From Cellulosimicrobium protaetiae (lineage in GTDB: Bacteria > Actinomycetota > Actinomycetes > Actinomycetales > Cellulomonadaceae), in assembly GCF_009708005.2 (NCBI RefSeq), contig NZ_CP052757.1:372001-436000 (forward strand): a stretch of 64,000 nucleotides of DNA, given 5' to 3'. The position numbers and the translations under genes are program-made. Positions 50,129 through 58,983 of the stretch are shown in pieces. The first letter of the stretch is position 1. The number at the start of each line of letters is the position of its first letter. Below the pieces are notes generated by a model, which worked only from the letters and a program-made list of their open reading frames with translations, made no database searches and was not told the DNA's origin.

Positions 50129-50940
50129 CCCAGCAGCAGACCATGCGGTGGTCCGCCGCCGACATCGCCGCTGCCGAGCAGACGCTCGCACGCACCGCCC
50201 CCGGCGAGGTGACGCACGTCGTCACGCTCACGGACGAGGAGGTCGCGATCCTCGACGGCCTCCCGAACGTCCAGATCGTCCCGCTTCCCTGGCTCGACGC
50301 CCAGGAGGGCGCCGACCGTACGCTCGTCGGGCGCGTCGCCCTGCGCTCGCTGCTCGCCCGGGGTCTCGTGGTCCCGTCGGACGAGGAGCGGCCGCCCGGG
50401 CCGGACGGCCAGCCGCAGGTCGGGATCGACGCCGTACCCGAGGTGACGGGACCGCTCGTCCTGCGCCGCACCGCGAACGCCATCCTGTCCGCCGAACGGA
50501 CGACGGCGCTCGGCAAGCACTGGGTCTTCGTCTACCTGCACGAGGACGACCAGGTGCTGGAGGAGGAGATCGGGCCGAGCGGCCACCACTCCTTCAGCGT
50601 CTACCCGCTCGCCGAGGTCACCGGTCGCCTCGCGGTCTTCCTCGACCCGGCCGCGAAGGCGGTGCTCGACGGCCGCACGCAGACGTTCACGACCGACGAG
50701 TTCGCCGCCTCGGCCCGGACCTCGCCCGAGCTCGCGGAGGCCGTCGCCGTCACGGTGCTCGGCGCCGTCCGCGCCGGGTCCGACGTCCTGGTCCAGGTGA
50801 GCGTCTACGCGACCCCCGACGGCGTGTACGCCGTCCGCGGCGGCGAGCACGGGGCGGACGGCGCTCCCGTCACCCTCGAGATGTCAGAGATCGGGCCCGC
50901 GACGCTCCGCCGCCTGCCGACCGAGCTCCTCGGCCGATGA
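50125..50940 (+). CDS. EspG-like accessory protein (cassette B)
   Basis: A 271-residue soluble protein that starts THVVTLTDEEVAILDGL and LVGRVALRSLLARGLVVPSDEE, similar in pattern to the accessory protein of cassette A. The later region is mixed alpha/beta (HWVFVYLHEDDQVLEEEIGP, VLVQVSVYATPDGVYAVRGG). By position and layout it may be the chaperone of the WXG-like protein encoded just upstream. Neither a signal peptide nor membrane helices are present. GTG 50125 overlaps the previous stop by 4 bases, and its own stop overlaps the next ATG. Confidence 0.5.
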   Translation: MTQQQTMRWSAADIAAAEQTLARTAPGEVTHVVTLTDEEVAILDGLPNVQIVPLPWLDAQEGADRTLVGRVALRSLLARGLVVPSDEERPPGPDGQPQVGIDAVPEVTGPLVLRRTANAILSAERTTALGKHWVFVYLHEDDQVLEEEIGPSGHHSFSVYPLAEVTGRLAVFLDPAAKAVLDGRTQTFTTDEFAASARTSPELAEAVAVTVLGAVRAGSDVLVQVSVYATPDGVYAVRGGEHGADGAPVTLEMSEIGPATLRRLPTELLGR

Positions 50941-51680
50941 CGCCGGCGCCCCTGTCCGGGGACCGTGCGACGCGCAAGGTGCGCCACTGGGCCGAGGCGT
51001 CCCGGCTCGGGCGCCTGCGGCACGTGGAGTCCGCGACGCCGAACGGCCCCGCGTGGGCCGTGACCGCCGCGCTCGTCCTCCTCGCGCCCGTGGCCAGCCT
51101 CCTCGACGGCGAACCGGTGATCGCCGCGACCCTGCTGGTGTCCGTCGGGGCCGTCCTCGGACTTCTCCTGTGGTTCCTCGGCTCGGAGAAGCTCCTCGTG
51201 CTCGACGGCGGGATCGTCGTCGGCTCCTTCGCGCCGTTCCTGCGCCCCACGGTGATCCCGTGGTCGGGCCTCGACGCCCGGACGGTGACCGCGGTCGTGG
51301 GGAACCAGCGCACGATCGGCCTCCTGCTGGCCGACCGCGGGGTCGGCGGGGCGTCGCGCACCGTGCTGTGGTCCCGGCGTCCCGTCACGTTCATCGCCGT
51401 GTCGCCCCTGGTCGCGCGGCACGCGTGGGCGCAGCGCCAGCCGGTCGACCTCGCGACCGCCCCGGGGTTCGACCTGTGGGTCTTCTCGACCCGGAGGCCC
51501 TCACGCCAGGAGCCGCTCGTCCGCGCGCTCGCCGCGGCGATGCACGACGCGCGGGTCCCGGGCGCCGACGCCGTCGTGGCGCACGCACTGCCGCCCCGGC
51601 GGCTGCGCTCGACCGTCGAGGACGCCGACCACCTCGGCATCCCGGAGCGGTTCCGCCGGGCGCCGCTGCGTCGCGCCTAG
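50937..51680 (+). CDS. Two-helix membrane protein with a C-terminal soluble domain (cassette B)
   Basis: A 247-residue protein. After about 40 basic residues there are two transmembrane helices (WAVTAALVLLAPVASLLDG and VIAATLLVSVGAVLGLLLWFLG). A beta-rich soluble domain follows (LLVLDGGIVVGSFAPFLRPTVIPWSGLDARTVT in two blocks), which looks like a bacterial PH-type fold. The function is unknown. ATG 50937 overlaps the previous stop by 4 bases, so it belongs to the same coupled operon. Confidence 0.6.
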   Translation: MTPAPLSGDRATRKVRHWAEASRLGRLRHVESATPNGPAWAVTAALVLLAPVASLLDGEPVIAATLLVSVGAVLGLLLWFLGSEKLLVLDGGIVVGSFAPFLRPTVIPWSGLDARTVTAVVGNQRTIGLLLADRGVGGASRTVLWSRRPVTFIAVSPLVARHAWAQRQPVDLATAPGFDLWVFSTRRPSRQEPLVRALAAAMHDARVPGADAVVAHALPPRRLRSTVEDADHLGIPERFRRAPLRRA

Positions 51681-51723
51681 CCGCACACCTGCCAGGACGC
51701 GGGCCGCGGCGCCGGACGCCGGG

Positions 51724-52320
51724 TCAGTCGTGCTCGGGCGCGAACGCCGCGGCGAGGCGCGCCGTCGGGCCGTCGCCCCCGGTGCTCACGGTGCCGAGGG
51801 CGGCGACCTGGAGCACCATCCACGGGCTGAAGGCCCAGGGCGTCGCGGCGACGGCGAGGGCGACGTCGCGCGGGTCCGCCCAGGCGGTCTCCATGACCTC
51901 GTCCGGGTTCGGCTCGACCCCGCCCACGGCGTGCGCCGTGTAGACGGGACAGATCTCGTTCTCGACGACGCCGGAGGCGTCGACCGCGCGGTAGCGGAAC
52001 CCCGGCACCGCGACCTCGAGGCCCGCGATCTCCAGGCCGAGCTCGTGGCCCGCGTGCCGGACGATCGACTCCTCGGTCGTCTCGGTCCAGCGGGGATGGC
52101 CGCAGAACGAGTTGGTCCACACGCCCGGCCACGTGCGCTTCGCGAGCGCGCGCCGCGTGAGCAGGAGGCGGCCCGCGTCGTCGAGCACGTAGCAGGAGAA
52201 GGCGAGGTGGAGGGGCGTCTCGGTCGTGTGGACGGCGGCGCGCTCGAAGGTGCCGGTCCGACGGCCCTGGTCGTCGACGGTGACGACGTGGTCGGCGGCG
52301 ACGGGGACGTGCGAGGTCAT
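51724..52320 (-). CDS. idi: Isopentenyl-diphosphate delta-isomerase, type I
   Basis: A 198-residue Nudix-fold enzyme that interconverts isopentenyl and dimethylallyl diphosphate for isoprenoid synthesis. The catalytic Cys is Cys73 in TNSFCGHPRW, and the second catalytic residue is in ENEICPVY (Glu120/Glu122). LHLAFSCYVLDDAGRLLLTRRA and HELGLE complete the Nudix motif. ATG 52320 follows GAGAGT (52327-52332) by 6 bases and is likely leaderless. No other isoprenoid gene is in the window; the siderophore importer is divergent. Confidence 0.95.
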   Translation of the reverse strand: MTSHVPVAADHVVTVDDQGRRTGTFERAAVHTTETPLHLAFSCYVLDDAGRLLLTRRALAKRTWPGVWTNSFCGHPRWTETTEESIVRHAGHELGLEIAGLEVAVPGFRYRAVDASGVVENEICPVYTAHAVGGVEPNPDEVMETAWADPRDVALAVAATPWAFSPWMVLQVAALGTVSTGGDGPTARLAAAFAPEHD

Positions 52321-52417
52321 GCGGCCACTCTCGCACACGCGCGGCGGGGCCCGGCAACCGTCGGCCGGGCTGCTCCTGGGCGACCGGCGATCTTGGCGGG
52401 CACACGGGTGCGTGACC

Positions 52418-52437
52418 TAAGGTGAGGGTACCCTCAC
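52418..52437 (+). promoter_or_regulatory. DtxR/IdeR-like box over the siderophore importer promoter
   Basis: TAAGGT (52418-52423) fits a -10 element and overlaps the perfect 16-bp palindrome GTGAGGGTACCCTCAC (52422-52437). The extended sequence AAGGTGAGGGTACCCTCACT resembles DtxR/IdeR iron boxes without the full consensus. Binding there would cover the transcription start. The regulator at 206-916 is a natural candidate. Confidence 0.7.
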
Positions 52438-52485
52438 TCGTCATCGACCCGACCGGGCACGCGCCCCCGAGCAGATCCGAGCACC

Positions 52486-53580
52486 ATGACCTCGCCCGCG
52501 ACCGCCGACGCGCCGGCCGGCGCCCCCGACGGCGCCTCGCCCGCGACGACCGACCGCGACGACCGTCCCGCGGGGCTCGCCCGCACCAACGCTGGTCGCA
52601 GCCTCGGGCTCCTCGTGGCGGTCGGGGTGCTCGTCCTGGCGGTCGCGCTGAGCCTCGTCGTCGGCTCCAAGCCGGTCCCGCTCGGCACGGTGTGGGACGC
52701 GCTGACCGGCTACGACGGCTCGGGCGACCACGTGATCGTCCGCGACCTGCGGCTGCCGCGCACGATCGTCGGCCTGCTCGTCGGGACGGCGCTCGGCGTC
52801 TCGGGCGCCCTCATCCAGGCCATGACGCGCAACCCGCTCGCCGACCCGGGCATCCTCGGCGTCAACGCGGGCGCCGCGTTCGCGGTGGTGCTCGCGGTCG
52901 CGTTCCTCGGGTTCACGGACATCCAGTCCTTCATCTGGTTCGCGTTCGCCGGGGCGGTCGTCGCGACCGTCGCGGTCTACGCCATCGGGTCGCAGGGGCG
53001 CGGGGGAGCGACGCCGGTGCGCCTGACCCTCGCGGGCGTCGCGCTCGGGGCCGTCCTGGGCGGCATCTCGCAGGGCATCACGCTGCTCGACCCCGCGGCG
53101 TTCGACCGCATGCGCTTCTGGGGTGCGGGCTCGCTGGCCGGCCGCACGATGGAGATGTCCGGCACGATCGCGCCGTTCGTCGTGGTCGGGCTCGTCATCG
53201 CGCTCGTGGTCGCGCGCCCGCTCAACACCATCGCGCTCGGCGACGACCTCGCGAGCTCGCTCGGCGCCCACGTCGGGCGCACGCGCATCCTCGTCGGCGT
53301 CGCGGTGATGCTCCTGTGCGGCGCCGCGACGGCGGCCGCCGGGCCGATCGCGTTCGTCGGGCTCATGGTGCCGCACGTCGCGCGCTGGACGGTCGGCCCC
53401 GACCAGCGCTGGATCCTCCCGTACTCGGCCGTGCTCGCGCCGGTCCTGCTGCTCGTGTCCGACGTCGTCGGCCGCGTCGTCGTCACGCCGGGCGAGCTCC
53501 AGGTCGGGATCGTCACCGCGTTCGTCGGCGCCCCCGTCCTCATCGCGCTCGTGCGCCGCTCGAAGGCGAGCGGGCTGTGA
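52486..53580 (+). CDS. FecCD-family iron-siderophore ABC transporter permease (FepD-like)
   Basis: A 364-residue permease with about nine to ten helices. The family signatures are RLPRTIVGLLVGTALGVSGALIQAMTRNPLADPGILGVNAGA in parts, a central GAVLGGISQGITLL, and the ATPase-contact loop with AGPIAFVGLMVPHVARWTVGPDQRWILPYSA in parts. It forms half of the membrane channel for a ferric siderophore. The N-terminal 35 residues are polar and not conserved. It overlaps the next gene by 4 bases (GTGA). The operon lacks a substrate-binding protein gene, so that subunit must lie elsewhere. Confidence 0.93.
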   Translation: MTSPATADAPAGAPDGASPATTDRDDRPAGLARTNAGRSLGLLVAVGVLVLAVALSLVVGSKPVPLGTVWDALTGYDGSGDHVIVRDLRLPRTIVGLLVGTALGVSGALIQAMTRNPLADPGILGVNAGAAFAVVLAVAFLGFTDIQSFIWFAFAGAVVATVAVYAIGSQGRGGATPVRLTLAGVALGAVLGGISQGITLLDPAAFDRMRFWGAGSLAGRTMEMSGTIAPFVVVGLVIALVVARPLNTIALGDDLASSLGAHVGRTRILVGVAVMLLCGAATAAAGPIAFVGLMVPHVARWTVGPDQRWILPYSAVLAPVLLLVSDVVGRVVVTPGELQVGIVTAFVGAPVLIALVRRSKASGL

Positions 53581-54683
53581 GCGCCCCCGTCCGGGGCGAC
53601 GCGCCCGTGGACCCGTCCGTGCGCGGCGGCGGCGCGCACCGCGTCGACTTCGGCCGCCCCACGCGCGTCGTGCGCGGGCTCGGCGGCCGCGTGAGCCACC
53701 GGCTCGACCTGCGCACGCTCGCGGTGTGCGGGGCGCTGCTGCTCGTCGCGCTCGCGATCGGCGTGGTCGCGCTGACCACGGGCGACTACCCGCTCACCGT
53801 CTCGCAGGTCCTCCAGGCGCTCGTCGGCGCGGCCGACGGTCCGGTGCACATGGTCGTCGTCGAGTGGCGCCTGCCGCGCGCGCTCATGGCGCTCGTGCTC
53901 GGCGCGGCGCTCGGCGCGAGCGGCGCGATCTTCCAGTCCCTCACGCGCAACCCGCTCGGCAGCCCCGACGTCATCGGCTTCAACACCGGCGCCTACACGG
54001 GCGCGCTCGTCGTCATCATGCTGCTCGGCGGCGGGTACGTCGGCGTCGCGGCGGGCGCGCTCGTCGGCGGCATCGTCACCGCGGGGGTCGTGTACGTCCT
54101 CGCGTACCGGCGCGGCGTCCAGGGCTTCCGGCTCATCATCGTCGGCATCGCCGTCTCGGCGATGCTCGCGTCCGTCAACCAGTGGCTCATCATCAAGGCC
54201 GACCTCGAGACCGCGATGGCCGCCGCCGTGTGGGGCGCCGGGTCGCTCAACGGCATGACGTGGGCGCAGGCCGTCCCCGCGGCCGTGCTCGCCGCGCTCA
54301 TCGCGCTGCCGCTCGTCTGGCTCGCGCCGCGCATGGGCATGCTCGAGCTCGGGGACGACGCCGCGGCCGCCCTCGGCCTGCGCAGCGAACGGGTGCGCCT
54401 CGCCCTCGTGGTCGTCGGCGTCGCGCTCACCGCCCTCGTCACCGCCGCCGCCGGACCGATCACGTTCGTGGCCCTCGCCGCCCCGCAGCTCGCGCGCCGC
54501 CTCACGGGCGCCGCGGGCGTGCGGATCCTCCCCGCCGCCGCCATGGGCGCCGTGCTGCTCGCCGCGAGCGACCTCGTGGCGCAGCGCGCGTTCGCGCCCA
54601 CCCAGCTCCCGGTCGGCGTCGTGACCGTGAGCGTCGGCGGCGCCTACCTCGTCTGGCTCCTCGTGCGCGAGGCCCGCAAGTGA
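53577..54683 (+). CDS. FecCD-family iron-siderophore ABC transporter permease (FepG-like)
   Basis: A 368-residue partner permease: WRLPRALMALVLGAALGASGAIFQSLTRNPLGSPDVIGFNTGA in parts, RLIIVGIAVSAMLASVNQWLI, and AAGPITFVALAAPQLARRLTG in the ATPase-contact region. The N-terminal 50 residues are polar. GTG 53577 overlaps the stop of the first permease, and its own stop overlaps the GTG of the ATPase gene, so the three are translationally coupled. Confidence 0.93.
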   Translation: MSAPVRGDAPVDPSVRGGGAHRVDFGRPTRVVRGLGGRVSHRLDLRTLAVCGALLLVALAIGVVALTTGDYPLTVSQVLQALVGAADGPVHMVVVEWRLPRALMALVLGAALGASGAIFQSLTRNPLGSPDVIGFNTGAYTGALVVIMLLGGGYVGVAAGALVGGIVTAGVVYVLAYRRGVQGFRLIIVGIAVSAMLASVNQWLIIKADLETAMAAAVWGAGSLNGMTWAQAVPAAVLAALIALPLVWLAPRMGMLELGDDAAAALGLRSERVRLALVVVGVALTALVTAAAGPITFVALAAPQLARRLTGAAGVRILPAAAMGAVLLAASDLVAQRAFAPTQLPVGVVTVSVGGAYLVWLLVREARK

Positions 54684-55606
54684 CCACGAACCCGCAGACC
54701 GGAAGGAACCCGGTGGCACTCACGAACCTCGCGTCCGCCCCGAGCGTCGCCGACGCGCCGAGCGACGCGCCGAGCGACGCGCCGAGCGACGCGCACGCCG
54801 ACCGCGTCCCGCCCGCGGACCGCCTGCACGCCGAGGGGATCACGGTCGGCTACGACGACCGCGTCATCTCGTCCGACCTCGACGTGAGCATCCCCGACGA
54901 GTCGTTCACGGTGATCGTCGGGCCGAACGCGTGCGGCAAGTCGACGCTGCTGCGCGCGCTGTCGCGCCTGCTCAAGCCGTCGCGGGGGCAGGTCGTGCTC
55001 GACGGCCGCTCGATCTCGTCGATCCCCGCGAAGGAGGTCGCGCGCCGGCTCGGCCTCCTGCCGCAGACGTCGATCGCGCCCGAGGGCATCACCGTCGCCG
55101 ACCTCGTCGCGCGCGGGCGCTACCCCCACCAGAAGCTCCTGCGGCAGTGGTCGCGCGAGGACGAGGCCGCGGTGGTCGGCGCGCTCGCCGCGACCGGGAC
55201 GACCGAGCTCTCGGGCCGCCTCGTCGACGAGCTCTCCGGCGGCCAGCGCCAGCGCGTCTGGGTCGCCATGGTCCTCGCGCAGGAGACCCCGATCCTCCTG
55301 CTCGACGAGCCGACGACGTTCCTCGACATCGCGCACCAGATCGAGCTGCTGGAGCTGTGCGCCGACCTCAACCGCGACCGCGGCCACACGCTCGTCGCGG
55401 TGCTGCACGACCTCAACCACGCGTGCCGGTACGCGACGCACCTCATCGCCATGAAGGACGGCGCGATCGTCGCCGAGGGCGCGCCGGCCGACGTCGTGAC
55501 GGCCGAGCTCGTCGAGGACGTGTTCGGCCTGCCGTGCCGCATCATCGCCGACCCCGTGACGGGCACCCCGCTCGTGGTGCCCGAAGGTCGTCCCCGCCGC
55601 GCCTGA
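54680..55606 (+). CDS. Iron-siderophore ABC transporter ATP-binding protein (FepC-like)
   Basis: A 308-residue ATPase with Walker A GPNACGKST (about 81-89), the FepC-type GLLPQTSIAPEGITVADLVARGRYPHQKL in parts, signature LSGGQRQRVWVAM, Walker B ILLLDEPTTFLD and switch VLHDLNHACRYA. The first 45 residues contain a PSDA repeat from a 12-bp tandem DNA repeat and are not conserved. GTG 54680 overlaps the permease stop; GTG 54713 is an alternative with a better GGAAGGA ribosome site. Iron control by the box at 52418-52437 is likely. Confidence 0.93.
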   Translation: MTTNPQTGRNPVALTNLASAPSVADAPSDAPSDAPSDAHADRVPPADRLHAEGITVGYDDRVISSDLDVSIPDESFTVIVGPNACGKSTLLRALSRLLKPSRGQVVLDGRSISSIPAKEVARRLGLLPQTSIAPEGITVADLVARGRYPHQKLLRQWSREDEAAVVGALAATGTTELSGRLVDELSGGQRQRVWVAMVLAQETPILLLDEPTTFLDIAHQIELLELCADLNRDRGHTLVAVLHDLNHACRYATHLIAMKDGAIVAEGAPADVVTAELVEDVFGLPCRIIADPVTGTPLVVPEGRPRRA

Positions 55607-55629
55607 GACGCGCCTGAGAGGGTGTCGGC

Positions 55630-58410
55630 TCATCCGGCCATCCGCTCCTCGACGGCCCAGCCGATGGCCTTGCGCACCTCCTTGCGCGACCCGACGCCGA
55701 GCTTGGAGAAGATCTTCCGCAGGTGCCACTCGACGGTCCGCGGGCTGAGGAACAGGCGTGCGGCGATCTCCGGGTTCGTGTGCCCCAGCGCGGTGAGCCG
55801 GGCGATCTCGGCCTCCTGCTCGGTCAGCTCCGTCGCGGCCGCGCCGGAGCGGCGCAGCGCGTGCACGCCCGCCGCGACGAGCTCGCGCCGGGCGCGGTCG
55901 GCGAAGCCCTGGGCCCCCATCTCGGCGAACATCTCGTGGGCCCGGCCGAGCTGCTCGCGGGCGTCCGCGCGCCGGTCGGCGCCGCGCAGCCACTCGCCGT
56001 AGAGCAGGTGGGCACGCGCCAGGACGAAACGCAGCGGGGTGCGCGACAGCCGGTCGATCGCCCCGCGGTAGCCCTTCTCGGCCTCGGTCCCGGCGGAGAC
56101 GAGGGCGCGGCACAGCTCCGCCGCGCCGGCCGCCCAGTCCGTCCCGGACGCCGATGCCACCTCGGCGACGCGGCGGGCGGCGTCCCGCCCCCGCGCGGGC
56201 GCCCCGGCCCGTGCGGCCGCCTCGACCAGCTCGACCGCCGACCAGGTCGCGACCGGGAGCTCCTCCGGGTGCGCGCTGCCCTCCTCCGCCGCGGCGAGCG
56301 CCCGGGCGTGGTCGCGTCGGGCGTTGTGCAGCACGGCCGAGGACCAGGACCGCAAGGTCGACCAGGCACCGTCACCCGAGTCGGCCGCACGACCGGCATC
56401 GTCCACCACGAGCGCGGCCACCTCGTGCTCGTCGCCGCGCCACGCCGCGACGAGCAGGTCGCCGGACGAGGGGTGCTCGCCGTGCGTGGCGGTCGCGACG
56501 GCCGCGGCCTCCCGCGCGAGAAGCTGTGCTGCCGGGAGGTCCCCGGACAGGAGCTCGAGGGTGGTACGGGACGTCAGCGCGTCGAGCAGCACCGGGAGCC
56601 GGCCGTTCGCGCGAGCGACGGTGATCGTCCGCGCGGACAGGTCGCGCCACACCGCGTCGTCCCAGAGGGCACCGGCGGCGAGGGTCGCGAGCGCGAGCCA
56701 CCCGGCGGGGTCCTCGGACGGCACGGCCCCACCGACGAAGGCGTCGAGGGCGGCCCGCAGCTCCGGTGCACCCTCGCCCGGGCCGCTGACCACCGTGGAG
56801 GCGAGGCCCCCGAGCAGGGCGCACGTCGGGTCGTCGTCGGACGACGACCGGGCACGCGCGGCACCGACCGCACGAGCGACGGCGACCACCCCGTCCCGAC
56901 GCGCGAGGCGCCCGCGGACCAGGGCGGTCGCGAACGCGTCGCGGTAGACCGTGCGGGCCCGCGTCGGGTCGACGGGCTCGAGACGACGCGCCGCGGCGAG
57001 CAGCGACTCCGCCTCCTGGTCGCCCTGCAAGGCTGCGAGGTGCGCGCGCAGGCGGTACACGTCCGCGGCGTGGCGGGTTCCGGACCCGGTCGCCTCCGCG
57101 ACGGCCAGGAGCTGCCGCGCCCGTGCGAGCGCCCCGGACCGGAGCATGTCCTCGGCCGCGCGCAACGCCCGCTCGGCACGGAGCCCGGGCTCTCGCGTCA
57201 CCCCGACGGCGAGCTCGCGGATCGCCGCGGCCGCCGCGAGACCGCCGTGCGCGACCGCGCGCTCCGCCGACCGTTCCAGCGCGACCGCCACGTCTTCGTC
57301 GTACCCGGCCGTCGCGTGGGCGAGGTGCCACACGTGACGGTCGGGGTCGAGCTCGGGGTCGGTCGTCCCCGCGAGCGCCTGGTGGGCGGCACGGCGCTCG
57401 TCGGCGGCGGCGTGGCGGTAGACGGCGGAGCGCACCAGGGGGTTGTCGAACCGGGCTCCGCCGACGTCGAGCAGACCGTCGGCCTCCGCGGGCGCGGCGT
57501 CCGCGGGGCCGAGGCCCAGGGAGGACGCGGCGCGCCAGATCGCGACGGGGTCGTGCCGCGGCTCGGCGGCGACGACGAGGAGCAGCCGCCGGGCGGGCTC
57601 CGGCAGGCGCTCGATCCGGTCGATCAGGGCCGTCGGCACCTCGCGCGGCCGAGCCCCCGGGGCCCCCGTCGCGATGCCGCCCCCCAGCCGGTCGACGGCG
57701 AGCCCGTGCGACACGTCGAGCAGGACGCGCGGGTTGCCTCCCGCCTCGGAGACGACCCGACGCAGGACCCCGTCGTCGAGCGGTCCGGGGACGACCGTCT
57801 GCAGCAGCCGTCGGGCGTCCCGGTCCGCGAGACCGGTGACCTCCAGCTCGGGGAAGCCCTCGAGCACGTCGGACTCGGGCCAGGTCGACGTCGCGAGGGC
57901 GACGAGGACGGCGTCCCCGGCGAGCCGCCTGCACACGAAGGCGAGCACGTCGATCGACGCGGGATCGAGCCGGTGGGCGTCGTCGACCAGGCAGACCGTC
58001 GGGCGCCGGGCGCCCGAGTCCGTGAGCAGCCCCAGGACGGCGAGCCCCACGAGGAACGGGTCGGGGGCTCGGCCGTCGTCCCCGAGACCGAGCGCGGCGC
58101 GCAGGGCGGCCGCCTGCGGTCGGGGCAGGCGGTCGAACCGGCTCGACATCGGCGCCACGAGCTGGTGCAGCCCGGCGTAGGCCAGGCCCGACTCCGACCG
58201 TGCGCCCGTCACCCGCAGCACGGTGCAGCCGTGCGCCACGACCTCGAGCCGTCGCAGCAGGGCCGTCTTGCCGACTCCCGCGTCGCCCCGCAGCACCACG
58301 ACCTGGGCGTGCCCGGCGCGCGCGCCGGCGAGGAGGTCGTCGAGCACGTGCAGCTCGCGCTCCCGACCCACCAGATCCTGACCCAGCACCTCCGCGGTCC
58401 GCGTCCCCAT
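55630..58410 (-). CDS. LAL-type (large ATP-binding) LuxR-family regulator
   Basis: A 926-residue protein. The N-terminal AAA/STAND ATPase has Walker A GDAGVGKT (42-49), VCLVDDAHRLD as Walker B, and a long helical TPR-like middle. The C-terminal LuxR HTH (about 860-926) reads LTEQEAEIARLTALGHTNPEIAARLFLSPRTVEWHLRKIFSKLGV in parts. LAL proteins of the MalT class activate catabolic or antibiotic genes when ATP and an inducer are bound. The target is unknown. ATG 58410 has an AGGAG site. It is divergent from the orphan receiver gene at 58624. Confidence 0.92.
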   Translation of the reverse strand: MGTRTAEVLGQDLVGRERELHVLDDLLAGARAGHAQVVVLRGDAGVGKTALLRRLEVVAHGCTVLRVTGARSESGLAYAGLHQLVAPMSSRFDRLPRPQAAALRAALGLGDDGRAPDPFLVGLAVLGLLTDSGARRPTVCLVDDAHRLDPASIDVLAFVCRRLAGDAVLVALATSTWPESDVLEGFPELEVTGLADRDARRLLQTVVPGPLDDGVLRRVVSEAGGNPRVLLDVSHGLAVDRLGGGIATGAPGARPREVPTALIDRIERLPEPARRLLLVVAAEPRHDPVAIWRAASSLGLGPADAAPAEADGLLDVGGARFDNPLVRSAVYRHAAADERRAAHQALAGTTDPELDPDRHVWHLAHATAGYDEDVAVALERSAERAVAHGGLAAAAAIRELAVGVTREPGLRAERALRAAEDMLRSGALARARQLLAVAEATGSGTRHAADVYRLRAHLAALQGDQEAESLLAAARRLEPVDPTRARTVYRDAFATALVRGRLARRDGVVAVARAVGAARARSSSDDDPTCALLGGLASTVVSGPGEGAPELRAALDAFVGGAVPSEDPAGWLALATLAAGALWDDAVWRDLSARTITVARANGRLPVLLDALTSRTTLELLSGDLPAAQLLAREAAAVATATHGEHPSSGDLLVAAWRGDEHEVAALVVDDAGRAADSGDGAWSTLRSWSSAVLHNARRDHARALAAAEEGSAHPEELPVATWSAVELVEAAARAGAPARGRDAARRVAEVASASGTDWAAGAAELCRALVSAGTEAEKGYRGAIDRLSRTPLRFVLARAHLLYGEWLRGADRRADAREQLGRAHEMFAEMGAQGFADRARRELVAAGVHALRRSGAAATELTEQEAEIARLTALGHTNPEIAARLFLSPRTVEWHLRKIFSKLGVGSRKEVRKAIGWAVEERMAG

Positions 58411-58623
58411 CGCGTGCTCCTGTCGTCCGTGGCCGGGCCAGTCCCCGGCCGTGCCAGCATCGCGCCGGCCGGTCCGGTCGCGCGTCGCCGTCACCGGCAG
58501 TCCCGAGGTCGTGACCGCCACCAGGCCCGCTACCGGCTACCCGGTAGTCCACCGCCGCGCCCCCGCGCGTCCTTCCGGCTACCCGCAATGCGCACCGCCC
58601 CGCGGCGACCGCATGCTGGAGCC

Positions 58624-58983
58624 ATGGAGACCACAGTCGTGATCGTGGACGACAGCACGGTCTACATCGCAGCCGCGCAGGCACTGCTCGAGCGCGAGGG
58701 GATGCAGGTCGTCGGACACGCGGGAGGGAGCGCCGAGGCCGTCGACCTCTGCGCGCGGGTGCAGCCCGACGTCGTGCTCGTCGACGTCGCGCTCGGGGGC
58801 GAGAGCGGGTTCGACGTCGTGCGCCGGCTCGCGCGCGAGGGCGGGCCGACCCTCGTCCTCATCTCGACCCGCACCGCGGACGAGGTCGACGAGATGCTCG
58901 ACGCGTCGCCCGCCGCCGGTTTCGTGACGAAGTCCGCGCTCTCGGCGGACGTCATCCGCTCCCTCATGCCGTCGGCAGGCTGA
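58624..58983 (+). CDS. Stand-alone response-regulator receiver domain
   Basis: A 119-residue protein that is only a CheY-like receiver: VVIVDDSTVYIAAAQALL, phospho-acceptor Asp54 in VVLVDVALGG, LISTRT and Lys103 in FVTKSAL. There is no output domain. Such proteins act as phosphate relays or by protein contacts. ATG 58624 follows CATGCT (58612-58617) by 6 bases and is possibly leaderless. Its 3' end overlaps the end of the convergent histidine kinase gene by 20 bases (58964-58983), a hint of joint evolution or antisense effects. Confidence 0.85.
   Translation: METTVVIVDDSTVYIAAAQALLEREGMQVVGHAGGSAEAVDLCARVQPDVVLVDVALGGESGFDVVRRLAREGGPTLVLISTRTADEVDEMLDASPAAGFVTKSALSADVIRSLMPSAG

Noticed and set aside
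55723-58983. A 1086-codon plus-strand open frame opposite the LAL regulator
   Set aside because: Composition is Arg/Gly/Pro/Ala-rich without any domain before 58624. It is the complement-frame shadow of the GC-rich LAL gene; only its end (58624-58983) is a real receiver gene.
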